Shown: in pieces, positions 44,952 through 55,528 of the stretch
Position numbering within the stretch: position 1 is the first letter of the stretch
Layout of the letters: the number at the start of each line of letters is the position of its first letter
Assembly (NCBI GenBank): GCA_001414485.1
Contig: LLEY01000044.1
Span: 248,001-312,000 of the forward strand
DNA: 64,000 nucleotides
Reading direction: 5' to 3'
Source of the DNA: Calycina herbarum
Taxonomy: Eukaryota; Ascomycota; Leotiomycetes; Helotiales; Pezizellaceae
Program-made: the position numbers and the translations under genes
Notes under the pieces: model-generated
The model's input: only the letters and a program-made list of their open reading frames with translations
Told to the model about the DNA's origin: nothing
Databases searched by the model: none

Positions 44952-46003
44952 ATGGGCTGCATGGGAAGCAAACTACAGCCAACTGGCTGCTGTTGCAGAG
45001 TTGGCAAGCCCATTCTTAAGCCCATTCAAGATATCCCGCCTGAACAAACTCTTTCCCTTGCTCAGCTTGAGGAGACTATAGTAACCGGCCGGCCGCTAGT
45101 TCTCTTGGGCTACGATGCAAAGGATATGCTCTATCTCTTCGAAAAGCAAAATCGAATTCGTATCACAGAACGAATTGTCGATCCTTCCTTGCTTCGAATA
45201 CTTCAACGCCCAATGCCTTCGCAACCAAATAAAAAGGAGCTTACCAAAATAATCCACGAATGGTACGAGTTTTTCGACGAAGTCTTCTTCTTTGGGAACG
45301 TTAAGAGACACCGCCTCTTCCGTATTAACCTGGTCAAGAAGAGTTCTCCGCCAGACGACGAAAAGGACTTGGGCCATTACACTACGGGGATGATCACGAT
45401 ATTTATTGAAGCCCACGAAAGCCTGACAGTGGAATGGAAATGCAAAGTGTTGCATGTCATGATAAGCACTCTTTTGCACGAGATGCTTCATGCTTTCTTA
45501 GTAAATCACCTCTTCTCCTTCCCTTTTCTTTTCTTTTTTTCTTTTGGCTAAATACTAAACTTTTGCAGTCCAATTACGTAACTTATGTTACCGATAAGGA
45601 AGAAGAGGGGGAACATGGACCAACGTTTTCTAATATCTTAGCAATCCTTGAGGAAAGACTAGAACGAGAGGTGGATTTTAAAATTGACTGTGGAATTTGG
45701 CGATCAGTGGCGTCAAGCATGCTCATGGATTACTGGAGAGGCTCAGAAGCAGACATGAAACGGGTATGTAACTTCTCCTTTTGTTCCCCTCTTTGGACTT
45801 ATATTATTAGTGGTCGGGAGTACGTTTTATCCTTACTCGCTGCTCTTGGCTCCTACGTCAATAAGAAAAACATGTGCTAATTTTTTTGGCAGTGGGGTGC
45901 TCCAGATGAAGATTTCTGCTTATTTAGCCGAGGGGGAGTTTTGCATGACCCGCATAGTGCCGAATCAGAGGACATCAGGAAACAAATGCTTGATGATGAA
46001 TAA
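44952..46003 (+). CDS. SprT-like zinc metalloprotease-domain protein, paralog 1, predicted N-myristoylated
   Basis: Exons 44952-45500, 45569-45763 and 45893-46003 give 284 residues. The start MGCMGSK fits the N-myristoylation pattern MGxxxS, with neighbouring Cys for palmitoylation, and more Cys follow (GCCCR). This suggests membrane anchoring. The metalloprotease part has STLLHEMLHAFL (HExxH zinc/catalytic motif) and, across intron 1, the downstream zinc ligand region EGEHGPTF. Between them lie IIHEWYEFFDEVFFFGN and MITIFIEAHE, as in SprT-type domains. Intron 1 lies right after the HExxH helix and is conserved in paralog 2. Nuclear SPRTN/Wss1 repair proteases have other N termini, so this is a distinct fungal SprT-like lineage of unknown substrate. 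Confidence 0.72.
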
Positions 46004-47137
46004 GTCCATTTGTTTAGTTTTCTCCCTCTCCGAGTTTTCTCACTCTGGCATTGATTGGCCATGGATTTGTGGGGTATTATTAGTCGATCCTGAACTCTTA
46101 GAAGTATAGCAGAATGGTCTAGTCAATATAAAGATGTTTCCTTGAATTTACTGTGAAATTTGTGCTCTTTTGATGTCATTAAAAGATAAAAACAACACCA
46201 CTTCATGAATTGGTCACCTGATAGGTATAAAAGCAATAGCAAATAAGCCAAGGGTTCGTGGCGGTATCGTATTACTAGATGAGCACCCATAGGATATGCC
46301 ACGAGTGAGATAGCAAACTAAGAAGTAAAACTACAAAAGGGGAGCTTATCTTTCATCTGTCAGAAGCATTTTAAAATACCTAATCTTAAAAATGGGCTTT
46401 TTTAAGCTCATTTACATAGAGTTGGGTTTGTAGAGTAGCAAAAACTTCTTTGTATTACGTGTACCCCCTCAAATTATTACTTTTGCAGACACAGTAGATA
46501 TGAGCCCCAAGGAGCACACTTTTGAAATCAGATATCACAGACTACTTGAGACAAATAGATGGGGTATTGGTATGAGACTATAACATCTTGAGTAAAATAT
46601 AATTTTTCTAAGTTTTATCTCCATGCATAGCAATATTCACAACCCCTTCAAATGGCACGACTGGTGGAGAAGGCAATAACTTTTTCCAATTCATCATTTA
46701 CCGAGGTTTTCTTGATATTTTCTTAGGGGACCCCTTCTTGTTGTTGTGGATCAGTGCTGTGCAGTCTTTTGCTTCTGCCATTCTGTGAGTGAAAAGGAGT
46801 TAGCTTAACCACACCTCAAGAATCCACTTGGCAAGGACACCACCGTCAATGATTGCTTAAGCTAATAGTTAACGAATTTCCATTCACTTTGTGTATGTAA
46901 TTCTCGCTGGTTACAGCTTGAACAAAGCTTGCAAAAATACCACCAAACTGGCGTCTACTTAAACTTGGTACTCAGCAGCACATCCTCAAACTTTCCCCCT
47001 AGCACAACGACTTGCACCACCAAAGTCAGACACTTCCCTTCAAGGACAACAGCATCTCGCCACGACTCTTTTCACAGCTGAATACCACGCACAACACCCA
47101 TACCACGAACCAAAAACACAACTTAAAATCAGCGAAG
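46004..47137. other. Intergenic between SprT-like paralogs 1 and 2
   Basis: About 1.1 kb of AT-rich sequence without recognisable genes. A CAAC/CCA-rich leader lies just before paralog 2. Confidence 0.4.
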
Positions 47138-48236
47138 ATGGGTCAGGGCATGAGCCAGGAGCAAGGAAACCAGGAGCAAGAGATGGTGCTCTATAATCAA
47201 GGGGTGGTTAGTAACGGAGAGGTGTTCTTCAATCCTAACAAGATCATCCTCCCAGATACCAGCCCAGCTGCCCCAACTCTTCCGAAACAGAAAAAGAGAT
47301 ATTTTTGGAAGACACAGAAACCAGAACCTCGCGACCACAACCGAGAGAACCCGGAGCCTGAACGAACATGGCAATATCACCCAAGTTCATACAAGATTGA
47401 AGATGACTTGGCAGCCGGTCGAGAGCTTGAGCCTTTTAAATATGACTGGAACGATATTCCGGAGCTCTTCGCCCGAATCAATCGAGTTCCTATCTTGACC
47501 CGCGTAACGGATCCAGTTCTCGTTGGATTGCTCCGTTCGGCCATTCCGAACCAAATAACCCCGAACATACCACCAAATTCGGGACAATGGTATTTAGATT
47601 TATTAGACAAGATCTTTTTCTTCGGAAGTCTCACGCCGTATGTCGATGTAACTTCAGTCACCCCCCCGAAATAGCGCCAATAGTGGAGACTGGGATCACG
47701 AGTTGCAGACGATTTACTTGGATGCGAAGACCCGCTCCTCTCAAGAGTTGATTCTCGACTTGCTGCACGCAATGCTACATGCATTTTTCGTAAGTAACTT
47801 ACGTTTCTTCTCTCAATGTTCCTTCCTTTTAAAGACATTAACTAACTTTCAAAAGTGCATTTATACAACTACTACCTTTCGAACCGTTCCTGCCAGCAAA
47901 GGAGGTCTAGGGAACCGAGGGCATGGACCACCTTTCTGCGAGGCATTGACTACGCTGGAAACAGCCCTCAGACAGGCGGTCACTTTCTCATTCCCCTTCC
48001 ATGCTTTCGACCATGTTCGGAAGAGTATGATCTTAGGACGCTGGAGACCATCCGCTTACGATATGAGACGTTGGAGTGCAACGGAAGAACAAGTCCAAAA
48101 ATATAGACCTGGTGGCTTGCTCGGCGACCCTTCGAGTCGTGCATGCGAAAAAAAACGAACACGGATCTATCAAAGCGAATGGGCTCAGCATCAGTTAACT
48201 GGGGGAGACCAACAGTACCAAAAGAGATTGACATAA
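47138..48236 (+). pseudogene. SprT-like paralog 2: catalytic Glu lost and frameshift in a C7 run
   Basis: The start MGQGMSQEQ again fits MGxxxS (myristoylation). The N-terminal region runs to a run of seven C (47661-47667), where the frame goes to TAG 47672-47674. One C fewer would bring it into the frame that continues with SGDWDHELQTIYLDAK. That frame holds DLLHAMLHAFF, so the HExxH motif has become HAxxH. The intron 47790-47855 is at the same place as in paralog 1. The second zinc motif, GNRGHGPPF, is kept. The homopolymer change may be a sequencing error. The Glu-to-Ala change is independent of it and implies a pseudoprotease either way. Confidence 0.65.
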
Positions 48237-49096
48237 GTTTTCTCAAATGTCACTACTGTGGCTTCTCGCAAGATGGAAAAGTTGTTTTGTGATTGGGGTT
48301 GCTCGGCAGCGGGGGTATGCTAAGAAAGCTTGATGAAGGAGTGACTTGTCCTGGAGAGATAGTACATAAAAATAATGGATTTTATTCTCATTTACCTTTA
48401 AATCTGGCATTTCGATTTGAACACCGAGTGCATTTACACTAAAGAAATTACGTTGAACCACCTGCCATTGTGACTTTTGGTATTTCTTACACCGGTAGTT
48501 GCAATGTAGATTATATTTCTTATGAAGCAAGGGGTCTGACTCTCGCCAACTCTAAAGAAGGAAGATGCACTAGAGGAGTGTCAAAAATGTCCCACCACCA
48601 GACTGGGAAAAAATCCCTTAGCAATTGTGGCCCTAACGTATATAATCAACATGCTTGCAGGGTAAATTGACGATAGCTCTAGCTGGGCTTCACGCTCACG
48701 ACGTGACAGGTGTTGGCGTATAGTGGTATTTTTGTTTTGTCATCCGTCAATTGGGTAAGGTCAGCATGAAGAGGATGAAGCGAGACTCGGGACTACCCTC
48801 CAGTTGGTCTACTACTTTTTAGACAAAGACTTCCATTTTAACAAGGGACTCTTCACTTCTTATTTGCTTTGAGATCTTCTCCTCGCTTGTCGCACAATGA
48901 ATTGTCTGCTACGTTATCCTTTGAAAACTATCCCCCTTTTTCATTCACCACAGAACAGGATCCCAAAAATTCGTAGTAAACACAAGAATTACAGCCTAGC
49001 TACACTATATATGTAGCATAGATATCTAGTTCATAGCAACTCTTAAACTCCTTATAACCCAAACTTCGAGAATCCAGGAAGCCAAGGTATACAAAA
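48237..49096. other. Intergenic, no gene recognised
   Basis: 3' flank of the SprT-like gene and promoter of the RING gene. A direct leader with TATATATG lies near 49000. Nothing else is seen. Confidence 0.4.
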
Positions 49097-50059
49097 ATGT
49101 GTCATCTCTACACTATCAAGTGTCCCTCTTGTCAATCCTTCGGCACAACAGTCATTGCACACTGCAAAAATGGCATCCAACCCGCAAAGTCCGGTGTATG
49201 CGTGGCCGCATGTCCACTCAATCGAGAAGTCTTACTGGAAGCAATCGAAATCGAAGCTCTGACACGCTGCGGAGTTTGCATGCTAAACTACCCGCAAGAA
49301 GAAACTGAAGAGTCTCAAAGCCCGAAATTGCCTCTCCAAGAAGACCTCGCAGTAGCCGAACCACTCATCGCCAATACTCATGCCTTCAACAAGCAAGCCA
49401 AGAAGCTCAAGCCTAAGAAACTAACCCTCACCTCAGACGCAGATATCGCAATCCTCCAACGAGCAGCTCAAGTTCTTGAAGCTACACTCTTAGGACTCGT
49501 TCGTGATAAGTCCGAAGATTCCCAATTGAGAAAACTCGCAAAGGGTTGCTGGACGAAGTATTATAAAGATATCTCGCTTCAGTATCAGTTAGTAAGTCTC
49601 ATCACAATCTACAACCACGTTGCAGACCATGAGAACTCCCGTACGCGGCCCCCCTTCCAAGCCTTCCATATCCCAAGTCTTTCTTCATACCCTCCTGATT
49701 TCCCATCAGTTCTGAAAGAGGAATTGAATGCCGGGTCATCATGTACAATCTGTCAAGACCCATATTCCGATCCTGTCAAGACACCGTGTGGCCATGTGTT
49801 CTGCCGTGGCTGCATCAAAACATGGGTTATTTCGGAGAAGAAGTACAAGTGTCCTGACTGTCGGGCTAGGTTCTCGAAGAGCAATCTTCGACTTGTTGAT
49901 GAGTTGTTGGAGGAGAGAAATAGAATTGTGCCAAAGTGGTTGGGTCTTTTGAGACTTAAGAGTACTGATGATGGGGAGGAGGGGGTTGGGAGAGGGCTGG
50001 TGCATGAGTGGTTTAGGGAGTATTCCTTTCCGTTTTACTTTCGGTATGAATGGTTGTAG
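49097..50059 (+). CDS. RING-finger (C3HC4) protein, probable E3 ubiquitin ligase
   Basis: A single exon of 320 residues. The N-terminal part has two Cys-rich segments (IKCPSCQSFG, SGVCVAACPLN, LTRCGVCMLNYP) that may form a small zinc module, then a Lys-rich helix (KQAKKLKPKKLTL) and a helical region. The C-terminal RING runs about residues 213-257: CTICQDP, PCGHVFCRGCIKTW, KYKCPDCRARF, with all eight metal ligands in C3HC4 order. Such proteins bring E2 enzymes to substrates. The start follows a leader with AAAAATG and the N-terminal Cys begin at once, so no longer start is needed. It lies between SprT-like paralogs 2 and 3. Confidence 0.82.
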   Translation: MCHLYTIKCPSCQSFGTTVIAHCKNGIQPAKSGVCVAACPLNREVLLEAIEIEALTRCGVCMLNYPQEETEESQSPKLPLQEDLAVAEPLIANTHAFNKQAKKLKPKKLTLTSDADIAILQRAAQVLEATLLGLVRDKSEDSQLRKLAKGCWTKYYKDISLQYQLVSLITIYNHVADHENSRTRPPFQAFHIPSLSSYPPDFPSVLKEELNAGSSCTICQDPYSDPVKTPCGHVFCRGCIKTWVISEKKYKCPDCRARFSKSNLRLVDELLEERNRIVPKWLGLLRLKSTDDGEEGVGRGLVHEWFREYSFPFYFRYEWL

Positions 50060-50478
50060 AATACCTTTTAGGGGCTACTGCATTTTGTAGTATGTTTTTA
50101 TGGGATGCTGGAGTTAGGTCAGTTCTCGCTCGTAGTAATGAATCGGGCCACTGGGTGAAGGAGGTACTACTTACCTTGAACTCAAATTCTTATACAAAGA
50201 AATAAAAATAAATCCATCCATCCAGACACTCGTGAAATACAGATACAGTGAACAAAAAATCATTATCGCATTAAAAAGTGGGTATAACCAAAGCCTCCTA
50301 ACCAAAAATTAGTCTCCGTCTAATTTGGACATCTTGACCAAGAAATCCTATACCATGTACGTGTCTAATCAAAACCCCTTTCCATACATTAAATGAAGTC
50401 CACAAAGATTAAGGCCCTTTAAGCTGCACTAGCAAGGGCCACCTCTGCGTCCTCTTTCCAATCTTTTTCTAGTAGCAC
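50060..50478. other. Convergent 3' flanks of the RING and mannosyltransferase genes
   Basis: About 420 bases, AT-rich, with AATAAA-like words (AAATAAAAATAAA near 50200). No gene. Confidence 0.45.
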
Positions 50479-51525
50479 TCATGCCATTCGATCGACCAAT
50501 TCATATCTATCATTCCCACCTCTTATTCTCGTCCAAAAGCCTCTTTTTCGCCCGTGGGAAGTTATCCCGGTATTCATCACCCATTTCGACCAAGCCCACC
50601 AAAGACCAGTTCCCACAACACCGGCAATCAGGAATCCAGCAACTGTCAGGAACAACCAATGTTTAAGCATCCAGAAAATGGTTTGCGCATCTTTTCCATG
50701 CCAACTGCTTCCCTTGGAGATGTTGAAGAAACTATATGGGTGCCCTTTGTACTCAGCTGGCATAAGGACTCGTACGATTTCCGAAGGCTTCGTGTGATCG
50801 CCCAGATATCTTTTCCAAACAACTGACAAGAATAATGGACCCGTACTGCCCATCACGGTGATATATCCCAATACCCAACTTCGATTATACTCCTCCAGTA
50901 AATCGATCGTGAATTTGAAGAATGGGTGGTGCGGCGCAGCTCCCATAGCGTCATTGCTGATTCCCGTGGGTGTCGTAAATCTCAGGAAGGCTGGGTAGTG
51001 GAGGAGGGGATCGAGAGGACGATTGCAACCGTCGTCGAGATCAATATATATGCCACCAAAGTGGTAGAGTATGAAGTAGCGGATCGAGTCGGCGCGTTGG
51101 ATCGGATAGGGGTAGGAGTCGAAGGTTTCGAGAAACCAGTTGTATTCCTTTTTGATGAAATCTCGGGATTTCTCGTCGGTCCAAAGCTATTGATTCTGTT
51201 AGCATGGCGACACTCGGTATTTGCTGAAGGCGGGGAGACTGACAATATATTCATAGTCATGGTGTAGGTCCACACATGCTTGCTGCCCTGACTGCCATTT
51301 TATGGGAATGGAAGAGTTGATGTAGGTTTGGTGGATAATTTTTGGTATTAATAGCGGCGGCCCGCCATCTTTTTCTTCGAAACCTAGAGGCGGTATATCG
51401 GTACTGGGTATGGCGTATGCGGAGGCGTCTTCGAAAAGAAGAGATATCAGAGTTCTGCACTCGTTGGTAAGATAGCCAACTATCAAAAAGATTATGACGA
51501 GGAAGATGACGGTTCCGCGGCGCAT
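50479..51525 (-). CDS. Inositol phosphorylceramide mannosyltransferase catalytic subunit (SUR1/CSH1-like, GT32)
   Basis: Two exons on the minus strand, 51244-51525 and 50479-51186, give 329 residues. It starts MRRGTVIFLVIIFLIVG, a type-II signal anchor typical of this family; the frame is open further upstream but has no ATG. The catalytic part has IPKIIHQTYI, ADSIRYFILYHFGGIYIDLD with the DxD motif (IDLDD), and CNRPLDPLL. Near the C terminus HWLFLTVAGFLIAGVVG is a second membrane segment, followed by a basic tail. The enzyme adds mannose to inositol phosphorylceramide in the Golgi (sphingolipid pathway). It is convergent with the RING gene. Confidence 0.85.
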
Positions 51526-52288
51526 GGTGAGGTGGAGGTCGGGACGGCGGTAGGAGGGTTTATAGGGGTATGGAGAGCCCAAGAGAGGGCAGTAAGTCGA
51601 GAGGAGTTCTAGGAGACCATCACAGGATTATGTACAGGACGACGTTTGTTGTGGTTGAGAAAAAAATAGCACAAAGGGGACCCTTGTAGATCAGCAACGC
51701 AGCCACGCCAAGCTGCAATTTCAAGATATGGGGAAAGCCCGTTGTAATCGACTTTTCTTGAACTCGCTCTCGGAGCCGCTAGATTTTGAATAATAAAATA
51801 GAGGAAATTGGTGAATTTGGCAAAACACGGTAGTGATAAGCTACTGAAGTCGTAGATATTCGGGCTCCGAGGTATGCCGCTGGTTCCGAACTGATCCGGT
51901 CTATCCGGTCAGAAGGCCGATACCGAGGAGAGGGCTCATCTTGACTGAAATACAACAACAGGTTCTAAAAAACCACCCCTGTGTTATCAATTTGTTCTTC
52001 TCTGTGGTCCACCGACCCAAGGGAACTAGGGGGTGATGATGGTTCCAGCCACCTGGAACAAAAAATTCGCTCTCAGGAATAATGACACCAGACAAAGCGA
52101 GTCCAGAATTCTTATGAACAAGACAATTCAATTATATTGTAACAAAAAAAGCGTTTGTAAGAGATAAGAACAAATTAATTGTTGTTCTATTCTACGCTAT
52201 CTACATACCTATTTTCTCTCCTCCCAATCCATTCTCTGCCACATATTAATCCTTCTGAATTCGATCCTTAGCAAACGACATCAAAAGA
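51526..52288. other. Divergent intergenic region
   Basis: About 760 bases between the mannosyltransferase start and SprT-like paralog 3. No gene and no clear motif. Confidence 0.4.
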
Positions 52289-53179
52289 ATGTGTAAGCTC
52301 TTGAAATTTCTTTCACGCCGCAAGGCTCCTTCTCCTGGCCAGCCTCCTGAACAAAGTTACTCACTAGCTTCAGACGGCACAAAAATTCTTCACTACCAGG
52401 AATTACATGTTGAAGAGGTTCTTCCACCAGACATGCCCCACCGCCGAATCTTTGACGACTGGGAGAGAATTGGAAGGCCTTTTCTTGAGAAACTTTCATA
52501 CTGCCCACTAGAGCTTTTAACATTCGTCAGTCTCCACTTTCAAAAATATAAGCTTAGCGCAAAGGAACAAGCCCTTCTTTCATCGCCTATTCCTAGAGTG
52601 GACACGGATGAGGATGTGAGAATTCTTATTTCCGAGTGGTTTGATCTTTTCAACTCCTGGTTTTTCGCTAATTCTCTTGGGAATACGGCCTTAGCTGTTG
52701 AAAAAGAGAATGATTACGGGGAAAGCTTCGGGTACTATTTGTATTCGACGGATACTATAACGATTGCGGCCCATGAAAGGGTACTTATGACAGGATTCCC
52801 CGGCAGCATCGGGGAACTACATATCAACACACTTTTGCATGAAATGGTCCACGCTTTTACGTCCCAATACTCATGTCTCAGTTATTGCTGCGAAATTTAT
52901 ACGCATCCATCTAGGGGCGGCGGCATGGGTTTTCATGGTCCCGTCTGGGCGGATATCACAGCATATCTAAGAGCAGTCCTAAGACAAACTGTGAATTGGC
53001 CTGTAGACGCAAACGTTGCTAGTAGCGTTCAAGGCTCGATGTGTATCGAAAATTGGCAGCCGACTAAAAAACAGTTGGTATCATGGGAAATAGATCCAAA
53101 CGTGTGGGGCCACATCGACAAATGGGATGATTTGCGAAAGAGAACCCTAGCCAATGAGAAGAAACAAAGTTTGACATGA
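52289..53179 (+). CDS. SprT-like zinc metalloprotease-domain protein, paralog 3
   Basis: A single exon of 296 residues. It lacks the MGxxxS start of the other two and begins MCKLLKFLSRRKAPS, which is basic. The SprT-type core has DTDEDVRILISEWFDLFNSW, TITIAAHERVL, the zinc motif NTLLHEMVHAFTSQYSC (HExxH) and GMGFHGPVWADI (downstream zinc ligand region). All expected catalytic and metal residues are present. It has no intron where paralogs 1 and 2 have one directly after HExxH, so it is either a retro-derived or an older, separate copy. Extra Cys (CLSYCCEIY) follow the catalytic helix. Function and substrate are unknown. Confidence 0.76.
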   Translation: MCKLLKFLSRRKAPSPGQPPEQSYSLASDGTKILHYQELHVEEVLPPDMPHRRIFDDWERIGRPFLEKLSYCPLELLTFVSLHFQKYKLSAKEQALLSSPIPRVDTDEDVRILISEWFDLFNSWFFANSLGNTALAVEKENDYGESFGYYLYSTDTITIAAHERVLMTGFPGSIGELHINTLLHEMVHAFTSQYSCLSYCCEIYTHPSRGGGMGFHGPVWADITAYLRAVLRQTVNWPVDANVASSVQGSMCIENWQPTKKQLVSWEIDPNVWGHIDKWDDLRKRTLANEKKQSLT

Positions 53180-53822
53180 TTCTTATCTTATGAAGCAATA
53201 AGCAGGCTCGTATTAAGGAGACCTAAATACTGAACTGTTGATAGAAATATTAGAATATTCGAACACAATACAGTGCATTTATAGCTTGGGCCGCGAGCTG
53301 TGAGAACATTCTTTCCGAGCGAGCCACAAAACAAAGTTGTATTTTCTTTTCGCGTGATTCAACTACGCAGGTAACATCCGAACTCAAAATATCATGAAGC
53401 TTCATTCTGAAATCAGTAGAACGTGGCCTTTCACGGGGAAGAACCCCCAATATAAATGTAACGGGAGGACCCTCTCGGATCTTAATCATACCACCCCGGA
53501 ACTCTTTCAGGAGCTCTCAAACAATATATAAACTTAGCTTCTCCGAATTTAATTCATCTCATAATTTCACCCTCATGATAGCTAGTGCATAGAAATCCAT
53601 ACCACTTGGCCACTGTACAAGTATTGTGTCGTCTGAGAGCAGCATCCCGAAAAGTAGCGTCATCAGATTATAATTTTTACATTAGAGACTACTGGCCACG
53701 TCATCCACGAAACTTTGAAATGTTTTCTCCTTTTTAAAAGATCAACCCCTTCTTACCATAAGTTTATCTAAGTCTTTCAAGAATTGAATGCCAACCTCAC
53801 CTTCCTCACCCACCACCCAATG
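53180..53822. other. Convergent intergenic region
   Basis: 3' flanks of SprT-like paralog 3 and the Clr5-domain gene. An 80-codon minus-strand frame has no support. Confidence 0.4.
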
Positions 53823-55528
53823 TCAGCCCTCAGTACACTCCTCATTCTCTTCCCAGTCGTCATCTTCGTCCTCTTCCCATTCGCCGATGTCTAAATCTTC
53901 TCTTCCCAGACGGGCGGCTAGAGCTAGGTAGGACTCGGAATCCAAAGGGTCTGGTTGGTGGTATGACAGAAGAGCAGCTTCCAAGCCCACCATAAAGAAC
54001 ACGCCCCGGCCCAGCCGGCAACTATGTATCTTTAAAACGCTGACAGCATTAAATCGAATTTCTCTCAAGTCGTCATCTTCAGCTTGGTTCCAACCATCGT
54101 CATCATCCAGACTGGCATCAATAGCCAAGGGCCAAAGTTCCTCTTCCCAAGCCAGATGATCATGAAAATCAGGCCTCCTTTCAAGATGTATAGCGAACAA
54201 TCGAAAAGGAAATATGGTAGTTTCGCTGCCTCCGCCCAGGTATAGTTTATTTTTGGCAGCGTAAACAATCATTGCATGACGATGCTCCTCGCAATACATA
54301 TTCGACTCGATATATTTGAAGATAAGATGTTCAGATTCTGAAATAACGGAGCCATGTTCCGATTCGAATATGGTCCCAAGAAATGTCTTTACACGCTTGT
54401 AGTTTCCAAGCATCAAATTGCATCTTGCCATTGTAATGTAGGCATACTCCTGAAAAGCAGTTCGTCCGGTTCGTTCCATTTCCGGAACCATAGCTTTCAA
54501 GAGACTTTTGGCTTGAGCGTATTTTTCTTGGAAAAGAAGTAAGCGACTAACGGTCAACCCGATTCCAAAGATCCTTTCGTCGGTGGATATGACATTTCGA
54601 TTCAGCCAGAGTTGAAGCAATCTATGAACAGCAGCAGAGGCATAGCGATGATTTTCACGATAGCCCTCATCTTTGTTCACTTGAAACCACTCAGAATGAA
54701 GCTTTTTCGCAAAATACCTTTCACAAGTATCAAGTGCGCTCCTAAGCACGCAGTTTTCGCATTCAGATCTCGCGGAATTGGCTGATACAAATCTTTCGAA
54801 ATCACGCTCTTTCTCGTAATGGTCAATCGATTTAGCGAAATCAAACAGAGTATCGATGAGGGAAATGGAGTTCCTGGGGTGCTGTATTGAAGTAGCCCGT
54901 GGGGATTCCGAGAACCTAATCCATGCGTCGAACCAATCGAATGAAGTAACAGAAGGACTCCGTAACAATGGGGGTGTTGAGTTGAACATATTGCAGTCTG
55001 GCTGCTCGACGACATGTCCGCTGGGAAAATTTGTCACCTGTACCGTAGTTGGGGATCCATGAGGCGTGAAATAGACCAAGCTTTTGGGGGTTTCTGCAAT
55101 TCAACATGAGCGATTTCCCACTTGGCGACGGTGGATAACTGAAACCTACCGGCACCACCTGTTAAGTTCTCATCCTGCTTGTTTGCATTCCTCTCCTCCC
55201 ATCTTCGAATCTTTGCGGATGGTACCTCTCTTCCATGAAGTTCAAAATGGGTGTCTTTGTCAAACTCCTCTTTCCTCTTTCTCTTCTTCTCCGCCATCAC
55301 TCGATATTCCGAGCACTTGAAATTCTTCTTGTCAAGTCCCCACTTCTTCAATTGGGTCTTCCATTGTTTTTCTCTGTTTGGTTGTCAGTAAATGCCAGGG
55401 AGAAAGATCTATAGTCCTTGCGTTTTCTTGAAGCTATAGGCTTCTAGCATCAACTGTCTCACGGTTGGAAGCGTATTGTTGGCATAGAGTTCGGTTATTG
55501 CCGCTTTGTGGTCTTCGAAGGACGCCAT
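53823..55528 (-). CDS. Clr5-domain protein with long helical C-terminal region
   Basis: Three exons on the minus strand (55422-55528, 55150-55373, 53823-55093) give 533 residues. The first 60 residues are a Clr5 domain: MASFEDHKAAITELYANNTL, TVRQLMLEAYSFKKTEKQW and LKKWGLDKKNFK. This N-terminal domain occurs in fission-yeast Clr5, involved in heterochromatic silencing, and in many fungal proteins of unknown role. A basic segment follows, then a helical region with possible TPR-like pairs (GRTAFQEYAYITMARCNLML). The C terminus is strongly acidic (DIGEWEEDEDDDWEENEE). Intron 1 starts GCAAGG and no GT is available, so this is a GC-AG intron, with TTTACTGAC as branch site. Intron 2 is GTAGGT..TGCAG. 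Confidence 0.76.
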
